Below are positions 38,936 through 50,664 of a DNA stretch of 64,000 bases, in pieces. The stretch is from Oegoconia quadripuncta (taxonomy: Eukaryota > Arthropoda > Insecta > Lepidoptera > Autostichidae): contig OX438758.1 in assembly GCA_949316235.1 (NCBI GenBank), positions 5,055,731 to 5,119,730 of the forward strand. The letters run 5' to 3'. The position numbers and the translations under genes were made by a program. The notes under the pieces are model-generated. The model ran no database searches and had not been told where the DNA came from. It was given only the letters and a program-made list of their open reading frames with translations. Every line of letters begins with the position of its first letter. Positions within the stretch are counted from its first letter, which is position 1.

Positions 38936-39121
38936 GTATTAATAAATCCATCCTGAGATCGCGTTTCAGTCTCAATAGTATTTATTTTTGATACTGTTTT
39001 AATATGCATCAGATTCTCAAACGTCAACTTAATGATCTCAATCTTGAGAATACGGGTCTTAGTGCGAATGTTCGGTTTGTTAACTACATACGGGTGCAAA
39101 CCCTCCCAACACCTACCCCCA

Positions 39122-39232
39122 TAGCATGACATCGTTTGTCATGCTCGACGTAGGAGTGAGAGTGGGATAGTTGTATATTTCGTCCAAGTGAATGAGCAGG
39201 ACAAATATTATCTCGTCTGCTAATGCTAGTAG
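39122..39232. mobile_element. MITE-like repeat (copy 3 of 4)
   Basis: GCATGACATCG...TGCTCGACGTAGGAGTGAGA, GTGGGATAGTTGTATATTTC and GAGCAGGACAAATATTATCTC, as at 3252-3390. Confidence 0.6.
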
Positions 39233-39762
39233 TTCGAACATGGAAAGGCGATGGGGACGGTGAAAATACAGTGAAACCAGTTTTTACCCGACTCCGCCAG
39301 AAGGGAGGGTAATGTTTTTACGTTAGCTAAGGAATGTGGCCCGCTAATGCGTAAACGTATAATATCCACCTGGGCAGCCACTTATTACACCCGGATGAGA
39401 TAAAAACCATCGGTGCCAGGAAAATTATCCAATTCCTCAAAGAGGCAAACCTGAGCAACGAACTGTAGGTTAGTGGCGATCACAATAGATCGGCAACGGT
39501 CGCAGTGATACAGGTCTCCAATGACCTGCAACAGCCACACACACATACAATACAATAGCTAAGGAATTTTTGATTGAGAAAAGTACGTTGATCTACAACA
39601 TACAAGGAGTGATTTGGTTTTCCCAAATTTTGTTTTAATTTAAAGAACTGAAGAAATGAAAATCAGATTTTACCCGTATTTTTTCCAGTTGGAGCCATGT
39701 TGCAATTTTTACCGAAACAGCATGAATAACTTTATTACACCCGATGAAAAAGGACAGGGTGA

Positions 39763-39965
39763 TCCCAACTAATATTATAAACGCAAATGTTTGTGTGTGT
39801 GTGTATGTATGTATGTATGTATGTATGTATGTATGTATGTATGTATTCACGCCTAAATGGTAAATACCTTAGGACCTGGGTTAACATACAGTCTAATTTT
39901 TTTGCTGACCGATTTTGATGAAATCTTCCACGCGGACAAAGTTGCGGACGGAAAGCATGTATGTT
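39763..39965 (+). repeat. Short microsatellite-linked element with (ATGT)n
   Basis: CTAATATTATAAACGCAAATGT then GTGTGTGTGT and ATGT repeats (39797-39845), then TTCACGC, ACCGATTTTGATGAAATCTT and CACGCGGACAAAGTTGCGGAC. This layout is typical of lepidopteran microsatellite-associated elements, some of which are Helitron-related. The GGATT.../CTAG helitron ends are not visible here. Confidence 0.65.
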
Positions 39966-40744
39966 ATGTGTTTGACGTCGTTGTGTGTGTGTCTTTGTCT
40001 GGAAGTATCTACGTAATACGTTGTTTGCATAAGGTTTAAGGCTAAACAATGGGATAGGACCTGCGTGATGCTAGAATACGTACAGTGGAATATAGCTATT
40101 TTGACAATGTCAAAAAGTTGTGCTGAAATAGTGCGCAAAGGTTCTTAGCCATGTATAATGAAAATCGGTTAAGCCGTTTCGAAGATAATTAGCTTTTAAC
40201 ACAATTTTTGATGTATTGCTATGTTATCATAGACTTCGAGGGTTTTCAATTTTTTTTTTCTTAGTTATGTTTGGTGGAAATCGGTTAAACTGCTCCGAAG
40301 ATATTTCGTTTTAAACATGGCTTGTTTAGTTTATCTAGATAATATAAACGTCTATACGTGCGAACAGAGGCTAAACGAATTACGGCTAACCGCTCTGGAG
40401 CAGCGTAGAGAGTGTGGTGATGTGATTGAGACCTATAAATTTCCTTCATGGTCACTACAACGTGCCAAGTTTGAGTGACATATTTGTAAGGAACAAAATA
40501 AAGGGACCTAGAGGACAGTCTATGAAGCTATCGCTCTCACCAAGTGCAAGCAATCCTAAACACCACTGCCTATAAGAATAATTTATTTTTAACCACAGGT
40601 AAATACAGTACTTTACAACCGGTAAAATTTTGTAATATTCATTTAGAGTTTCTAAAAATATGTTCCCAGCTGATGCCCATGCTAAGCATTCAAAATACTT
40701 GTGTTATAAGCATCGGCTGCTAACTCCTCAATGGACTCCTAAAT

Positions 40745-41330
40745 TTACATTAATAGAACAAAATCTAAGCAAATATCGTCAACCCATCTGCTGTAGGGCC
40801 TACCGACGTTTCTTTTTCCATCTGGGCCTCGCCAGGTCGTAGTCAGTTTGGTCCACCTTTTGTCGGAGATCCGAGCGATATGACCAGCCCATTTCCACTT
40901 CTGATTTAGAGCGTGTGTAAGAGCATCGGTGACTTTGGTTTTTTCTCTAATTTTTGTGTGTCTAATTTTGTCCCTTTTCCTTATGCTCAGCATACTCCTT
41001 TTCATTGACTATAAGAGAAACATTAACATAAATGGCAAAACAATTGATTATGTGGAAAACTATGTCTATTTAGGGAAACAAATATCCTTTTCAAAGACAA
41101 ATAACGAAGAAGAAGTAACAAGAAGAGCCAACATAACTTGGAAAAGTACCGGTCCTTGAAAGAGATTTTGAAGGGCGACTACAACATGACGATGAAGAAG
41201 GTCGTATTTGAGAGTTGCCTTTTGCCTTGCCTTGACACTTGGATTTTTACAAACAAAATAAAAAACAAAATTGACAAATATTATCTCGCGCGACATAAAC
41301 GTTTATCGCGCCTCTCATGCTCCTAGTGCA
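40745..41330. repeat. Two RTE ORF2 fragments head to head
   Basis: The minus strand 41005-40745 encodes the end of an RTE-like ORF2 (MKRSMLSIRKRDKIRHTKIR, WAGHIARISDKRW, GRPYSRWVDDI). Immediately beside it, the plus strand from about 41010 encodes an earlier part of the same kind of protein (NGKTIDYVENYVYLGKQISF, TRRANITWKS, and after a frame change SCLLPCL). The two pieces are inverted relative to each other. A copy of the GCGCGACATAAACG MITE lies at 41268-41325. Confidence 0.7.
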
Positions 41331-41402
41331 GATAGTATAATATATAAAAAAAAAAACTGTAATCGATGAATAATTAAATGAATGTTTTTCTTTGCGTTTC
41401 AG

Positions 41403-41505
41403 AGAGCTCGTGAGCCATGAGTTCACCACCACCAGTGCAATTGGAGGTGGAGGTGGGTGACGAGCCTATGGAGGAAGACCCCGCCGACATGATGCGAGCT
41501 GACAC
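41403..41505 (+). CDS. Small coding exon, possibly the true 5' coding exon of the UBR gene
   Basis: Acceptor TTGCGTTTCAG, 14 bases of leader (AGAGCTCGTGAGCC), ATG at 41417, then MSSPPPVQLEVEVGDEPMEE DPADMMRADT and donor GTAATC, ending in phase 2. Composition is coding-like (acidic, Pro-rich) and GC-richer than its surroundings. No other plus-strand exon is seen before 55658. Joined in phase to a cryptic acceptor at 55669 or 55675 it would continue with [10 protein letters not shown] or DSGDIDRF. I infer, without proof, that it belongs to the UBR gene. The ATG here would then replace the one at 55658. Confidence 0.5.
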
Positions 41506-41984
41506 GTAATCAATTTTGTTTATTTTATAGTAATTGACCAGGCAGTACGTAAAGAGCCCTCCTTGTGGGATATAATTTTATACCTATAGATCAAGACTTG
41601 AGTATGGTTCACCTTAGTCATATTTCATAGCATATTACCCAAATCAATGCTAGCTATTTTAACCGGCGCGAGCCGTGTTCATTGCGCGGAGGAAGGAATT
41701 ATATTTATATGTTTATAAATGTATGTATATAAAAACAATTAGAAAAAAGTTAATAAATAAATTCGCGGGAGTTGCTTGTCTTCAGAACTGTTTGAGTTTT
41801 GATAATTTTTATAACACTTGAAAGTTTTCGGGTCGTAAAATAAAACTGACGGGTATGAAAACTCCCACATTATTATTTTCTTCGGGTTTAGGACCCGATT
41901 TCGAAAGATATATAAGCGAAAGCCTTTTGTGCGACGCCAGATAATCGAAGTGCCATATGAAGAAAACGCCATACGTTTGAACGT

Positions 41985-42030
41985 TATTACCAAAGTTAAA
42001 CCATAACCAAAAACGTTACGTTAAGCTCGT
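41985..42030. repeat. Relic of the ATCGCGCTA-ended MITE
   Basis: CCAAAGTTAAACCATAACCA then AAAACGTTACGTTAAGC is the reverse complement, with few changes, of 54030-54068 in the element at 53769-54100. Confidence 0.55.
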
Positions 42031-42126
42031 TTCGTAAAAAAAATATTTTCTGTGAAAGTTTGTCTTGGAGTACGCCCAATACGATGTTCAACGTTCTCTG
42101 GTTAGTGCATTCGCCTACAGGTATTT

Positions 42127-42378
42127 AACTTTTTTTTTAATAGCACTTGACCTCAATCACACCTGATGTTATGAAGCGTACTGACCCGGAAACCCTCATC
42201 TTCTCATTTCTCAACATTTCTGTTTGGCGGCAGATGTAGATAAGGTGGTGGTAGCTAGCCAAGCGGACTATAATGCCCTACCTCTAACCGAGCACTAAAC
42301 ATGTACTCCGCTGGGGATCGAACCCGCGACCTCCGATTCGTAAACCCAATGTTGTTGACATTGAGCCACGGAGGCGGT
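42127..42378 (-). repeat. SINE family B, internally shortened
   Basis: TTTTTTTAATAGCACTTGAC to CATTGAGCCACGGAGGCGG. B box GGATCGAACCCGCGACC present in reverse. Part of the middle is deleted. Confidence 0.78.
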
Positions 42379-43076
42379 TATACTTCTTTCAATAACCTGT
42401 CTTTGAAATTGAACACTGATAAAGTTTTTTTCAATCGATGAATTATTCATTTGTGATACACAGATAATTCCATTCCGTATCCATTATTTAGACAGGTGGT
42501 ATATATATTAGCATGTGGCTGGCTGTACAAATAGAATGCGTGCAAGGTTAAGCTAACTTTTCTACTTACATACATAAAGTCACTCATGCTTCCCGTAGGG
42601 GTAGGCAGAGACCATAGACTTCTACTTCTAAGATACTGACACACCTCTTTTTCTAGTTAAATCTTAATTGGGTGCTGTGTGGTTGTGTCTCTTCTTATGG
42701 ATGTCGTAATAGGCGACTAAGGTACATGCAACCAAAAATCAGAATATACAGAATCAGAATAGAGATCTATACATTTGTACGTTTTAATGGCGATGGGCTA
42801 ACGTGTGCATTTCTGTATATTTCGAAAGGACAACCTTGGATATTGTTTCAAGCATTAAACTTTTAATGTTTGGAACATGCAATGTTTGGGGTATCTTTTT
42901 TTTTTCCAAAACCATCATCGACGCACGCGCCGGCCGGAGAATGATTGGCGATATGCGACTGACGAGATTGCGAAATTTATATGGAATTCATATGTTCTTA
43001 CTTTTTTTTTAAACTTATTTAATTTAATGTTGTAATGACACAACGCTTTAATCGATGATGGTTTTGAAAAAAGAAA

Positions 43077-43200
43077 TACAATACAATACAATACAAATAC
43101 TCTTTATTGCGCAAAATAATTTACAATAATTTTGATGATAACAATAGAACACAATTAGGCGGTCTTATCACTAAAAGCGATCTCTTCCAGACAACCCACC
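43077..43200 (-). repeat. ACAATAC-tailed fragment, fourth copy
   Basis: CAATACAATACAATACAAATACT, TTATTGCGCA, then GGCGGTCTTATCACTAAAAG and CGATCTCTTCCAGACAACC. Confidence 0.62.
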
Positions 43201-43344
43201 TACTACCTACCCAAGAAATAATCTACCTATGCCAAAACCTTCTATTTCACTTACGATGTAGTTTAAAAAAATAACATGTTCACTTTCAATAAGTGATATT
43301 TTTGTATCCTACATTGAATAAAATATCTTTGATTTGATTTATCT

Positions 43345-43482
43345 ACAACAATGGCATCATCAAGAGCAGAGTGAATAGGCATTTACTGGGATCGCGTGCT
43401 TCATCTTCGACCACATTGTCACTTTCCATCAGGTGAGATTGTGGTCAAACGCGAATCCAGTCAATCATAAAAAAAAAAAAAA
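43345..43482 (+). repeat. LINE ORF2 C-terminal fragment with poly(A)
   Basis: Encodes NNGIIKSRVNRHLLGSRASS then a stop, 3' sequence CTTTCCATCAGGTGAGATTG, and a run of 14 A at 43469-43482. Same family as 38640-38935. Confidence 0.6.
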
Positions 43483-43594
43483 CGGGTGAACCGATTGATT
43501 TTCTAGCAGTGGTTCTTAGACATGTTCTATCAAAAACGGCTGAACCGATTTTAATCGCTTGCTTTTTCGGGGGTTTTCTAAATTTTCAATTTAT

Positions 43595-44143
43595 TGACGA
43601 CCGTTTGGTGTAGTGAATAGTGACCCTGTCAGCGAAACCAACGGTTGCGGGTTCGAATCCCGCGACGGGTAAATGTTTGTGTGATGAATATGAACATTTA
43701 TTCCTGAGTCATGGATGTTTATATAAATATTTATGTATGTTTATCCGTTATCTAGTATCCATAGTACAAGCTTTGCTTAGTTTGGGACTAGATGGTTGGT
43801 GTAAGTGTCCGAAATATTAAAAAAAAAATAATGATACAGGGTGCAAAAAATAGATCACTAGCAAACGCAACGCAAGTAACCTTTTTAATGGGAACATGAA
43901 GATTCAATATAATTCTATACATATCAGAATAACATATTGTCTATTAATAAACATATGTATAAACTAACAGTCTGTTTACACATACAGGTGAAGTCATTGC
44001 TAAAATTATCCAGTAGCATTTGCCAGTGACTTTGTCTGAAAATATGTTTTATGAAAATAAGTTTAAATAAATATTTCGGACATAACTTCTATTTCTCTAT
44101 CGAGCTCAAGATCCTCATCTGCCAATACATTAATATATGAAAA
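43595..44143 (+). repeat. Composite SINE family C, copy 2 (complete head)
   Basis: The head CGACCGTTTGGTGTAGTGAA keeps both boxes (GGTTGCGGGTTCGAATCCCG), with a body to CATTAATATATGAAA. Differs from 36858-37383 at only a handful of positions apart from the 22-base gap. Confidence 0.82.
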
Positions 44144-44530
44144 AATTGAATGCATTAATCCTAACTTCATGCTATTTACTTATCGAGTGATCTATAATCT
44201 AATAACAACGAATAATGTTACATTGTCCTTTATCGATATCGCATGGTTTCACTATCAATCGAATATAGTTCAAGAGCGGGTGAATTCACTGCTGTAAATT
44301 CTGTTTTCTTATATATATTTTTAATTTTTTTGTGTTAAAATGCATCAAATTCTCTCAAAGTGTGGTTTAAACGCTGTATTTGGATTCAGGTGCTACAATA
44401 GTGGACTTTATTACCATGTTGCTTAAGGATGTATTTCGCGTCTTCTGCTGTGGGGGTGGTAAAGTAAATTTTGATTCCAGTTGGGAAAGTGAAATGAATA
44501 AATGGTATATAATATGTATTAACAGAAGTA

Positions 44531-44922
44531 TTGGGTCTTTACCTATGAAATTGGAGTATTTTTTCCTGCGATTTTCAAAGCTATATCCAAATTTGTTTTT
44601 TATTTGGAAAATGGAATATTATTTCAAGGTTTCACATGAAATATTTTTTAATTGTTGGGCTAAATCACATAATAAAAAAAAAATTAACGGAGCTCTTTTC
44701 ATGTGCTTCCCATAATCATTTCTTAGATGCACTGAAACTTTTATAAAGCGGTTACTTTTAAAAATTAACGCTGCTTGTACTTCACTTAATGTTATCCAAT
44801 AATACGCACAAAGTTTAGATAAATTTGGATTTGCCGTTCCCAAAAATAATCAAAAATGTTTGTATGGAGAAAATAGTCTTAAGGAATTTCTTCATACAAA
44901 ACGCCAATTTCATAGGTAAATA
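44531..44922. mobile_element. Mariner-like MITE, copy 2 (inverted)
   Basis: TTGGGTCTTTACCTATGAAA to CATACAAAACGCCAATTTCA TAGGTAA. Reverse orientation relative to 48635-49054. One end is incomplete. Confidence 0.75.
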
Positions 44923-44937
44923 TGGCTTTATTTTCTT

Positions 44938-45165
44938 TATTAATGCCCACCGGTCATCTGTTTTCGAGCTATGTGCCCTGTCCACTGCCCCTTACTCGGC
45001 CAAGTCAGTGACTTTCGTTTGCTTACGGATTTCTTCATACCTGATGCGATCACGTAGCGTAGCGAGAGGGCGATCCTCTCCATATCTCGTTGCGTGAGTT
45101 TTCTTAAGAGGCCCTTAGTGAAAGACCACGCTTTAGTGTCATAAGTTATCACTACTGGTAACACA
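44938..45165 (-). repeat. RTE ORF2 C-terminal fragment
   Basis: The minus strand encodes LPVVITYDTKAWSFTKGLLR KLTQRDMERIALSLR ... QWTGHIARK, the typical RTE C-terminal words (TYxxxxWSxTK, AMERxxLxxR, QWxGHIAR) with decay. Directly follows the mariner MITE. Confidence 0.65.
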
Positions 45166-45169
45166 CATT

Positions 45170-46400
45170 GATTTAAGTCTTTTAATTAATAACACATTTA
45201 TTTAAGTATTTCGGATTACTAATGCTAATGTCTAAACTGAAAAACGTCCATTTTTAAATAAGTCAATAAGCTAAACATGCAGTTTAAGAAATATCCAATC
45301 TGGATAATGTAAACTGTAAATGTTGTACCAGTTGGACATCTTCCACACAAGTTTTCTGGGTAAAGACTTTTCCTTTCATCAACATACTCAGTCCATATTC
45401 ACCTACTGCTTGGACAATGTCATTGCTCCATCGTCCACATTCCAGGCACCTAAGTTTGATTTATTGCCCTGAATTTATTCTGTCAGCTATACTAGAGGGG
45501 CGGGGTACCGCATTCTGATTGGCTACCAAGCTATATTCTACCAAGGTTGTTTTTTACGTGACCTTGAGAGAAACAATTAGTGTGCAATTACCTGACAGGG
45601 CTAACCAATATACAATTTGAATTTTTACACAACTGTTCTATAATTCTGATTTAGTGAGAGATGCCTATCGCCTTTTATTACTAGTCTATAGTACATGCAT
45701 CGGATCAACGGCCGGTCTGTCCTTTTTATTTGTCATTTCGAAATTATCTGGACGTCTCGTTGCAATCTGTTAACTCCACTACGTGTCCGATAAGGTTCAT
45801 TTATCAATGCATCGCGCCGATTTATTATAAGGGATTATTTAATTAATCAAAATTATTTTGAGTTCACCACACTCCCGCGAGATTTTTGTTGAAATAAGAC
45901 CTATCAATGCTTTTGTGTACAACTGGCAGACCAAAAAAATCTGTTTTCAATAAGACGAGGTTACAGAATGAAACTTAGATCTCTATTTGTCTAATGGTTT
46001 ATTATATCTTCTAAAGAGTGATCTAACTCGCGTGAAGGTGGTCGATCATCGCAAATGATATGTATCTAATTACATCGTTATAGGTGTCATACAAATATTG
46101 GCAAGATAAAAGACGCTAGCCGTCATTCACACCGTGGCTGTCTGAAGTTATGAAGATCGTAAAAGAATTTTATTGCAAAAAACAATATTGACTACTACAG
46201 AACAATTGTCATTCTAAGAACAAAAGTATAGAGTTACTATAGTATTTGTGGTTCCCGAACTAGGACTTGCCTGTATCTCAATATTAGGAACGGAACTAGT
46301 TTATTTACACTATAGCTCTTCGCTCGCAACTTATAAATATACTCGTAACATAGACTATGTTACTCGAGTGTAGGTGTCTATTAGTAAAAACAAAATCAGC
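45170..46400. other. No gene recognised
   Basis: AT-rich sequence without convincing exons, element ends or repeats seen elsewhere in the window. Confidence 0.5.
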
Positions 46401-46401
46401 C

Positions 46402-46545
46402 CTTAGATTATGTAACTTCACCGGTATCGTCATCGATTACGTTGACCAATAAGAAACCGTCAAATTGCCGAGCGAGCGAGGAGCCCACCAATCACAGGTC
46501 AGAACGTAACCGATGACGATAACGATGAACTTATATATTAGAACC
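46402..46545. mobile_element. MITE with inverted ends (copy 2 of 2)
   Basis: TTAGATTATGTAACTTCACC through GAGAAACCGTCAAATTGCCG-like core (AAGAAACCGTCAAATTGCCG) to GATGACGATAACGATGAACTT. Pairs with 961-1105. Confidence 0.7.
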
Positions 46546-48239
46546 CCAGAATTGGATCAATAGTTTCAGAGATTATCATATCATATATAATGAATTAGCC
46601 TAGATTAAAAGACAAATTTCAAATTAATCTCTAGAGGGTTATAGATGCCATGAGCAGTAGTTTTCAGTTACCACCAAGTGAGGATCTTGATCCTATGATA
46701 TAAAACAATAAGAACTATTCGAATTACGGGGGTGTATTGAAAATACCTGAACTAGCCACTTACCCCGGTTCTGCAACACATCTCCCCGTATGTTCTCGTT
46801 AGCGAAATAATATCTGTAATGCTCATGCGAGTTACAGTGATAGGGTGATAGTGGCACATATCCAGGGAAGACTGACTATGCCAGACGTTGTCATCGCTGG
46901 TCAAAAACGAATAGCGAATCCCCCAAGAGACTAAAATATATCAGTCAGTAATGCTCCTTATTGTAGACATTCACGTTACACTACGGTGTGCACGCGGCCT
47001 CGTTTAACGGGTTCAGTGTCGGCAGCAAGGTCTCCGCTTAGGGAACAGGTAGCGGACCCACTTCATCACCTCGAGATTCGGAAACTTTGGCTCTCATCCA
47101 AATAGGGCCCTCGCTTACAGATTATAAAAAAATCACCTCGGCCTTAGCACATCAAAATAGACTTTGTTTAGTACAGATCTTAATTTTACAAAATATTAAA
47201 TTCAAAGATGGTTGGTGGGGAAAGTTTGGCTTATCCATAGTAGACAATTTGCGTAACGAACATTCCAAGAGATATTCAATGACCGCTTCAGAATCACCGC
47301 TGTAGGACATTAGGACAATTGGGTCTTTCAGGATCTGACCTAAAATCAAGTATCAACCCTGGCGTTGGCAGTCACTGAACCCCAAATAAAAATACACCTA
47401 AACTTTTTGGCAAACAGTTGTAAGTCAACCTTTCTTTATGATTCGTAAATTTCCGTTATTGCCCTACTGCTGAGAGAGATATAATATAGCCGCGCCCTCT
47501 AGCGGGACATATTGACTGATTGAATACATACATACGTCCTAATTATTTATATCTGAGGATAGGTATGCATTGATTTTGTCAGGGAATGCAATCGCACCAA
47601 AAATCGTACGAGATTTTACGAGACTATGGATATAATTTATGTTATTGTCGTTAAGAAATCGTTTGTCGGATGAAATACTTACTCCCAAAAAGAAGATAGT
47701 ACTATGTTCGTCATGTATACCTTTTTTATATGTTCAGTCATATTTTCGTCAATTGTTAACCGATTTTGATGATTTTTTGTTTACACACAATGGAAATTTT
47801 ATTGTTATACCGTCTATAGACGTTCAGCGTCCGCGAAAGTGTTAAGATCTGAGGCTTATAAGGTTTCAATGCAAACGGTTGCTTGGTTAACGTATGGTGG
47901 ACTGTACATAACTGCAGGCTGTGGCTGAAAATCAGCGGCTGCGGTTCCCAGCGAACATATGCTCAGCTACAGACCTTTTTGTTATAATTACAAGATCATT
48001 TTTGATTTAATGATTTATTTGAAATCACAGCTATAATTACAAATTTAAAATATAAATTATACATTTAGAAGCCAAAATAGTTCTCATTAAGTTTATACAT
48101 AGCTTATTTTGTTACCTTATCTATCGAGACATCAAATTGTTGTGTTTGTGGGTGTAAGGAAGAGAGAAAATGTACGGAGTAATATGTGCGGGTGTATGTG
48201 TGTGTATGAATTGAGTGTATGTGTACACAACTACCTAAT
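46546..48239. other. No gene recognised
   Basis: Unique-looking sequence. The frames at 47087-47305 and 47639-47845 lack domains. GGGAATGCAATCGCACC at 47581 and GATTGCATTCCCT at 51013 share a short inverted word, perhaps remnants of one element family. Confidence 0.45.
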
Positions 48240-48521
48240 CTATGTGAGTGCTTTCAACACTGCTGATTTGAACTGATTACGAATCAGATGAAAAATGTCC
48301 AAATCCGAAAATTCTTCATTGTATTCTCGCAAACGTCGAATCATAGTGGAGTGGTGAGCATAGTTAGTTTTAGTTCTGGGGGTGTGAAATAAGCTCCGAG
48401 CACGAAGACGTAAAGGAGTGGCACGCAGACCCACCTTTTTTTTTTTGACGCTGGGAAATGCGTTCTGCTCCAACCAACGCGGGCAATCTACCGCCCCAGA
48501 CGAGACCTTTTGAAGAAACAT
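48240..48521 (-). repeat. LINE ORF2 C-terminal fragment
   Basis: The minus strand encodes LRARSLFHTPRTKTNYAHHS, then TMIRRLREYNEEFSDLDIFH and an FKSAVLKAL end. This pattern (hydrophobic-aromatic RTxxx, N..F.DLDIF, F...) is the usual C-terminus of lepidopteran non-LTR ORF2 proteins. An 8-lysine-like run shows slippage (KKKK). Pseudogenic. Confidence 0.55.
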
Positions 48522-48634
48522 TATATATTTCAGTTTTTACAGTTTTCTTGGCAATAGAGAGTGAAACTTTACTGTTGTTTTGCAAATTTTCCGGCGGTTT
48601 AAATATTTTAATTCCCGACGCAAAAGTGATTATA

Positions 48635-49054
48635 TTAGGTCCTTACCTATGAAATTGGCGTTTTGTATGAAGAATTTCATTAAGACTGTTTTCTCCATAC
48701 AAACATTTTTTGAAATCTTTTTGGGAATGGCAAATCCAAATTTAGCTAAACTTTGTGTGTATTATCGGATAACATTAAGTTAAGTATAGGCAGTGTTAAT
48801 TTTCAAAAGTAACCGCTTTATAAAAGTTTCAGCGAATCTAAGAAATAATATAGGAAGCACATGAATGGAGCTTTGTTCAAGTTTTTTTTATTATGTGATT
48901 TAGCCCAGATATTAAGAAATATTTCATGTGAAACCTTGAAAATATATTCCATTTTCCAAATAAAAAATTAATTTGGAAATAGCCATAGAATCGTACAAGT
49001 TGGTACATATGATTAACGAAGAAAAAATATCCAATTTCATAGGTAAAGACCTAA
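48635..49054. mobile_element. Mariner-like MITE, copy 3, complete with TA duplication
   Basis: The left end TTAGGTCCTTACCTATGAAATTGG and the right end CCAATTTCATAGGTAAAGACCTAA are inverted repeats flanked by TA at 48633-48634 and 49055-49056. 420 bases, no transposase. The end sequence resembles cecropia-type mariner ends from memory of the group. Best preserved of three copies. Confidence 0.85.
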
Positions 49055-49249
49055 TATATTTGAAGCTGAATTGAACAATATTCAACTTCAAAGGTTGTTT
49101 TAATATATCCGTACGTGTTGAACCTCGCCATACACTATCGCTGTGTAGTCGCAGGTGTTTATAGCTTGATGCGTGGTCGATTGGCGATGGTAGCAAAAGT
49201 TTATCGAATGTCAACGATATTCATCCTATATTCATCGCATAGCCCGTTC

Positions 49250-49600
49250 ATCTTGCCCTAGTCCCAATTTATTTGGGGTCGGTGCAGTAAGTCTTTTTCT
49301 TTCAATCTCCTCTATCAGCCATTACCTCAATATTAACACCCTTTTCGTTCATATCACCCCTCACACAATCCATATATCTTTTTCGTGGTCTTCCTCTCCC
49401 TTTCCAAACATCGACATCCATATTCATCACTCTCTTAGTAACATACGTTTCATCCCTCCTCATAACATGTCCATACCAAGCCAAACGATTTCGTTTCAAC
49501 TTTACCAACTGTACTTTTTCAACCACGGGTACCACTTTTAAACTCCCTCTTACATACTCATTCCTTATTTTATCCCTTAGCACTACATGTCTCGCAATCG
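49250..49600 (-). repeat. LINE ORF2 C-terminal fragment (MLRDKIRNEYV type)
   Basis: 94 codons on the minus strand: MLRDKIRNEYVRGSLKVVPV, RLAWYGHVMRRDETYVTKR and WKGRGRPRKRYMDCVRGDMN. The open frame covers 49302-49583 and is followed by ACTGCACCGACCCC and CTAGGGCAAGATGA on the same strand. Related bases form the hairpins at 55870-56300. Confidence 0.72.
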
Positions 49601-49714
49601 AAATTAATTCTATTTATTATTATATCGAATATCTTTAGGAATAATCAGGCAATTAGGCAAAGTATGTCATGTTTATGTGTGCGATTATACAACGTGTAAC
49701 CAAAACGTTTTAAA

Positions 49715-50120
49715 CTACTTGAAGCGAATCCGTAACTGAATATCGAAAGACAAATGTGCTATGAACTGTGGTTATGCGATAAAGTATACAGCGACAAAAT
49801 ACTTCCTCGACGAACGCTAATGCGAAAGAACGCCCCGGTATGTCAACTAACATCGAAGGCTAAGGCTAAGCCTCACTCCCGCCCTAACCGTCTGAATCTA
49901 ATAAACAATGTCGGGGTGCTCCGACCCATCTTGTTCGCTCGCTTCAAAGATCTGTTTGGGTAATCTGTGGTTTCGCACTAGCGTTCGTCTAAGAAGTATT
50001 CTGTCGCTGTATGGTTTATCGAACAAGTAATGTCGACTAACTGATCGAAACTGCGATCTATCGAACCACAGTTGTTCGGCGTTTGTATTTCGATGTTCAG
50101 TGACGCTACCACCTGAAGCA
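49715..50120. mobile_element. Foldback element with about 110-base inverted arms
   Basis: Left arm: CTTGAAGCGAATCCGTAACT ... GTATACAGCGACAAAATACT TCCTCGACGAACGCTAATGC. Right arm, reversed: CTTCAGGTGGTAGCGTCACT ... CATACAGCGACAGAATACTT CTTAGACGAACGCTAGTGC. The right arm carries about 40 extra bases (TCGATAGATCGCAGTTTCGA and neighbours). A second, expanded copy surrounds the LINE at 57246-60235. Confidence 0.72.
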
Positions 50121-50439
50121 CTTTCTATCTACTACTACAGTATACTTCTTAATAATAAAAAGAAATCGATGCACAATTATTTTATTTTTACATATCTGCA
50201 CAAAACTAACATCAGATCTGCTGAAAGGATCACAAACGGGTCACGACATACGCTTGCTTGAGTGTAACTCTTCTACTCTCCTGGTAATTTAATTTTAAAT
50301 AAGTTCCGTATATCTTTTTAGGTCTTTTTTGTTTGAAATCGGGCACAGAGGCTGTAAATAGGATACGGTCGCCGACCCTTTCGGGTTGATATGCCCTTTG
50401 GGTTACACGGTTTGTGTAGTTGTCTGTCATCATAAATTT

Positions 50440-50620
50440 AACAATTATTCCAAATTGTATTTGTATTGACTTATTTAAAAAGAGCAATCCCTGAGTTTCT
50501 TGCTCGTTCTTCTCTGGGGAGACTGCCTAGTGAATGAGCGATAACTGTATATCATTCATGACTATTTCAAATGTTACTCTTATAATTCACAAAATAAAAC
50601 ATTTTTGATTTGTGCGTTGT
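50440..50620 (+). repeat. 3' UTR of a CR1-like LINE
   Basis: AAAAAGAGCAATCCCTGAGT then TTCTTGCTCGTTCTTCTCTGGGGAG, ending AATAAAACATTTTTGATTTG. The reverse of the same block lies at 57510-57560 in the element at 57403-60090. Confidence 0.65.
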
Positions 50621-50664
50621 GGTGCTGTCTCATCCAAATTCAGGTATCAAGCATCACTAATGTT

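Noticed and set aside
39635..40049. Minus-strand frames with YIHTYIHT repeats
   Set aside because: Translation of the (ATGT)n microsatellite.
44380..44715. 111-codon plus-strand frame
   Set aside because: Most of it lies in the mariner-like MITE and the rest shows no domain.
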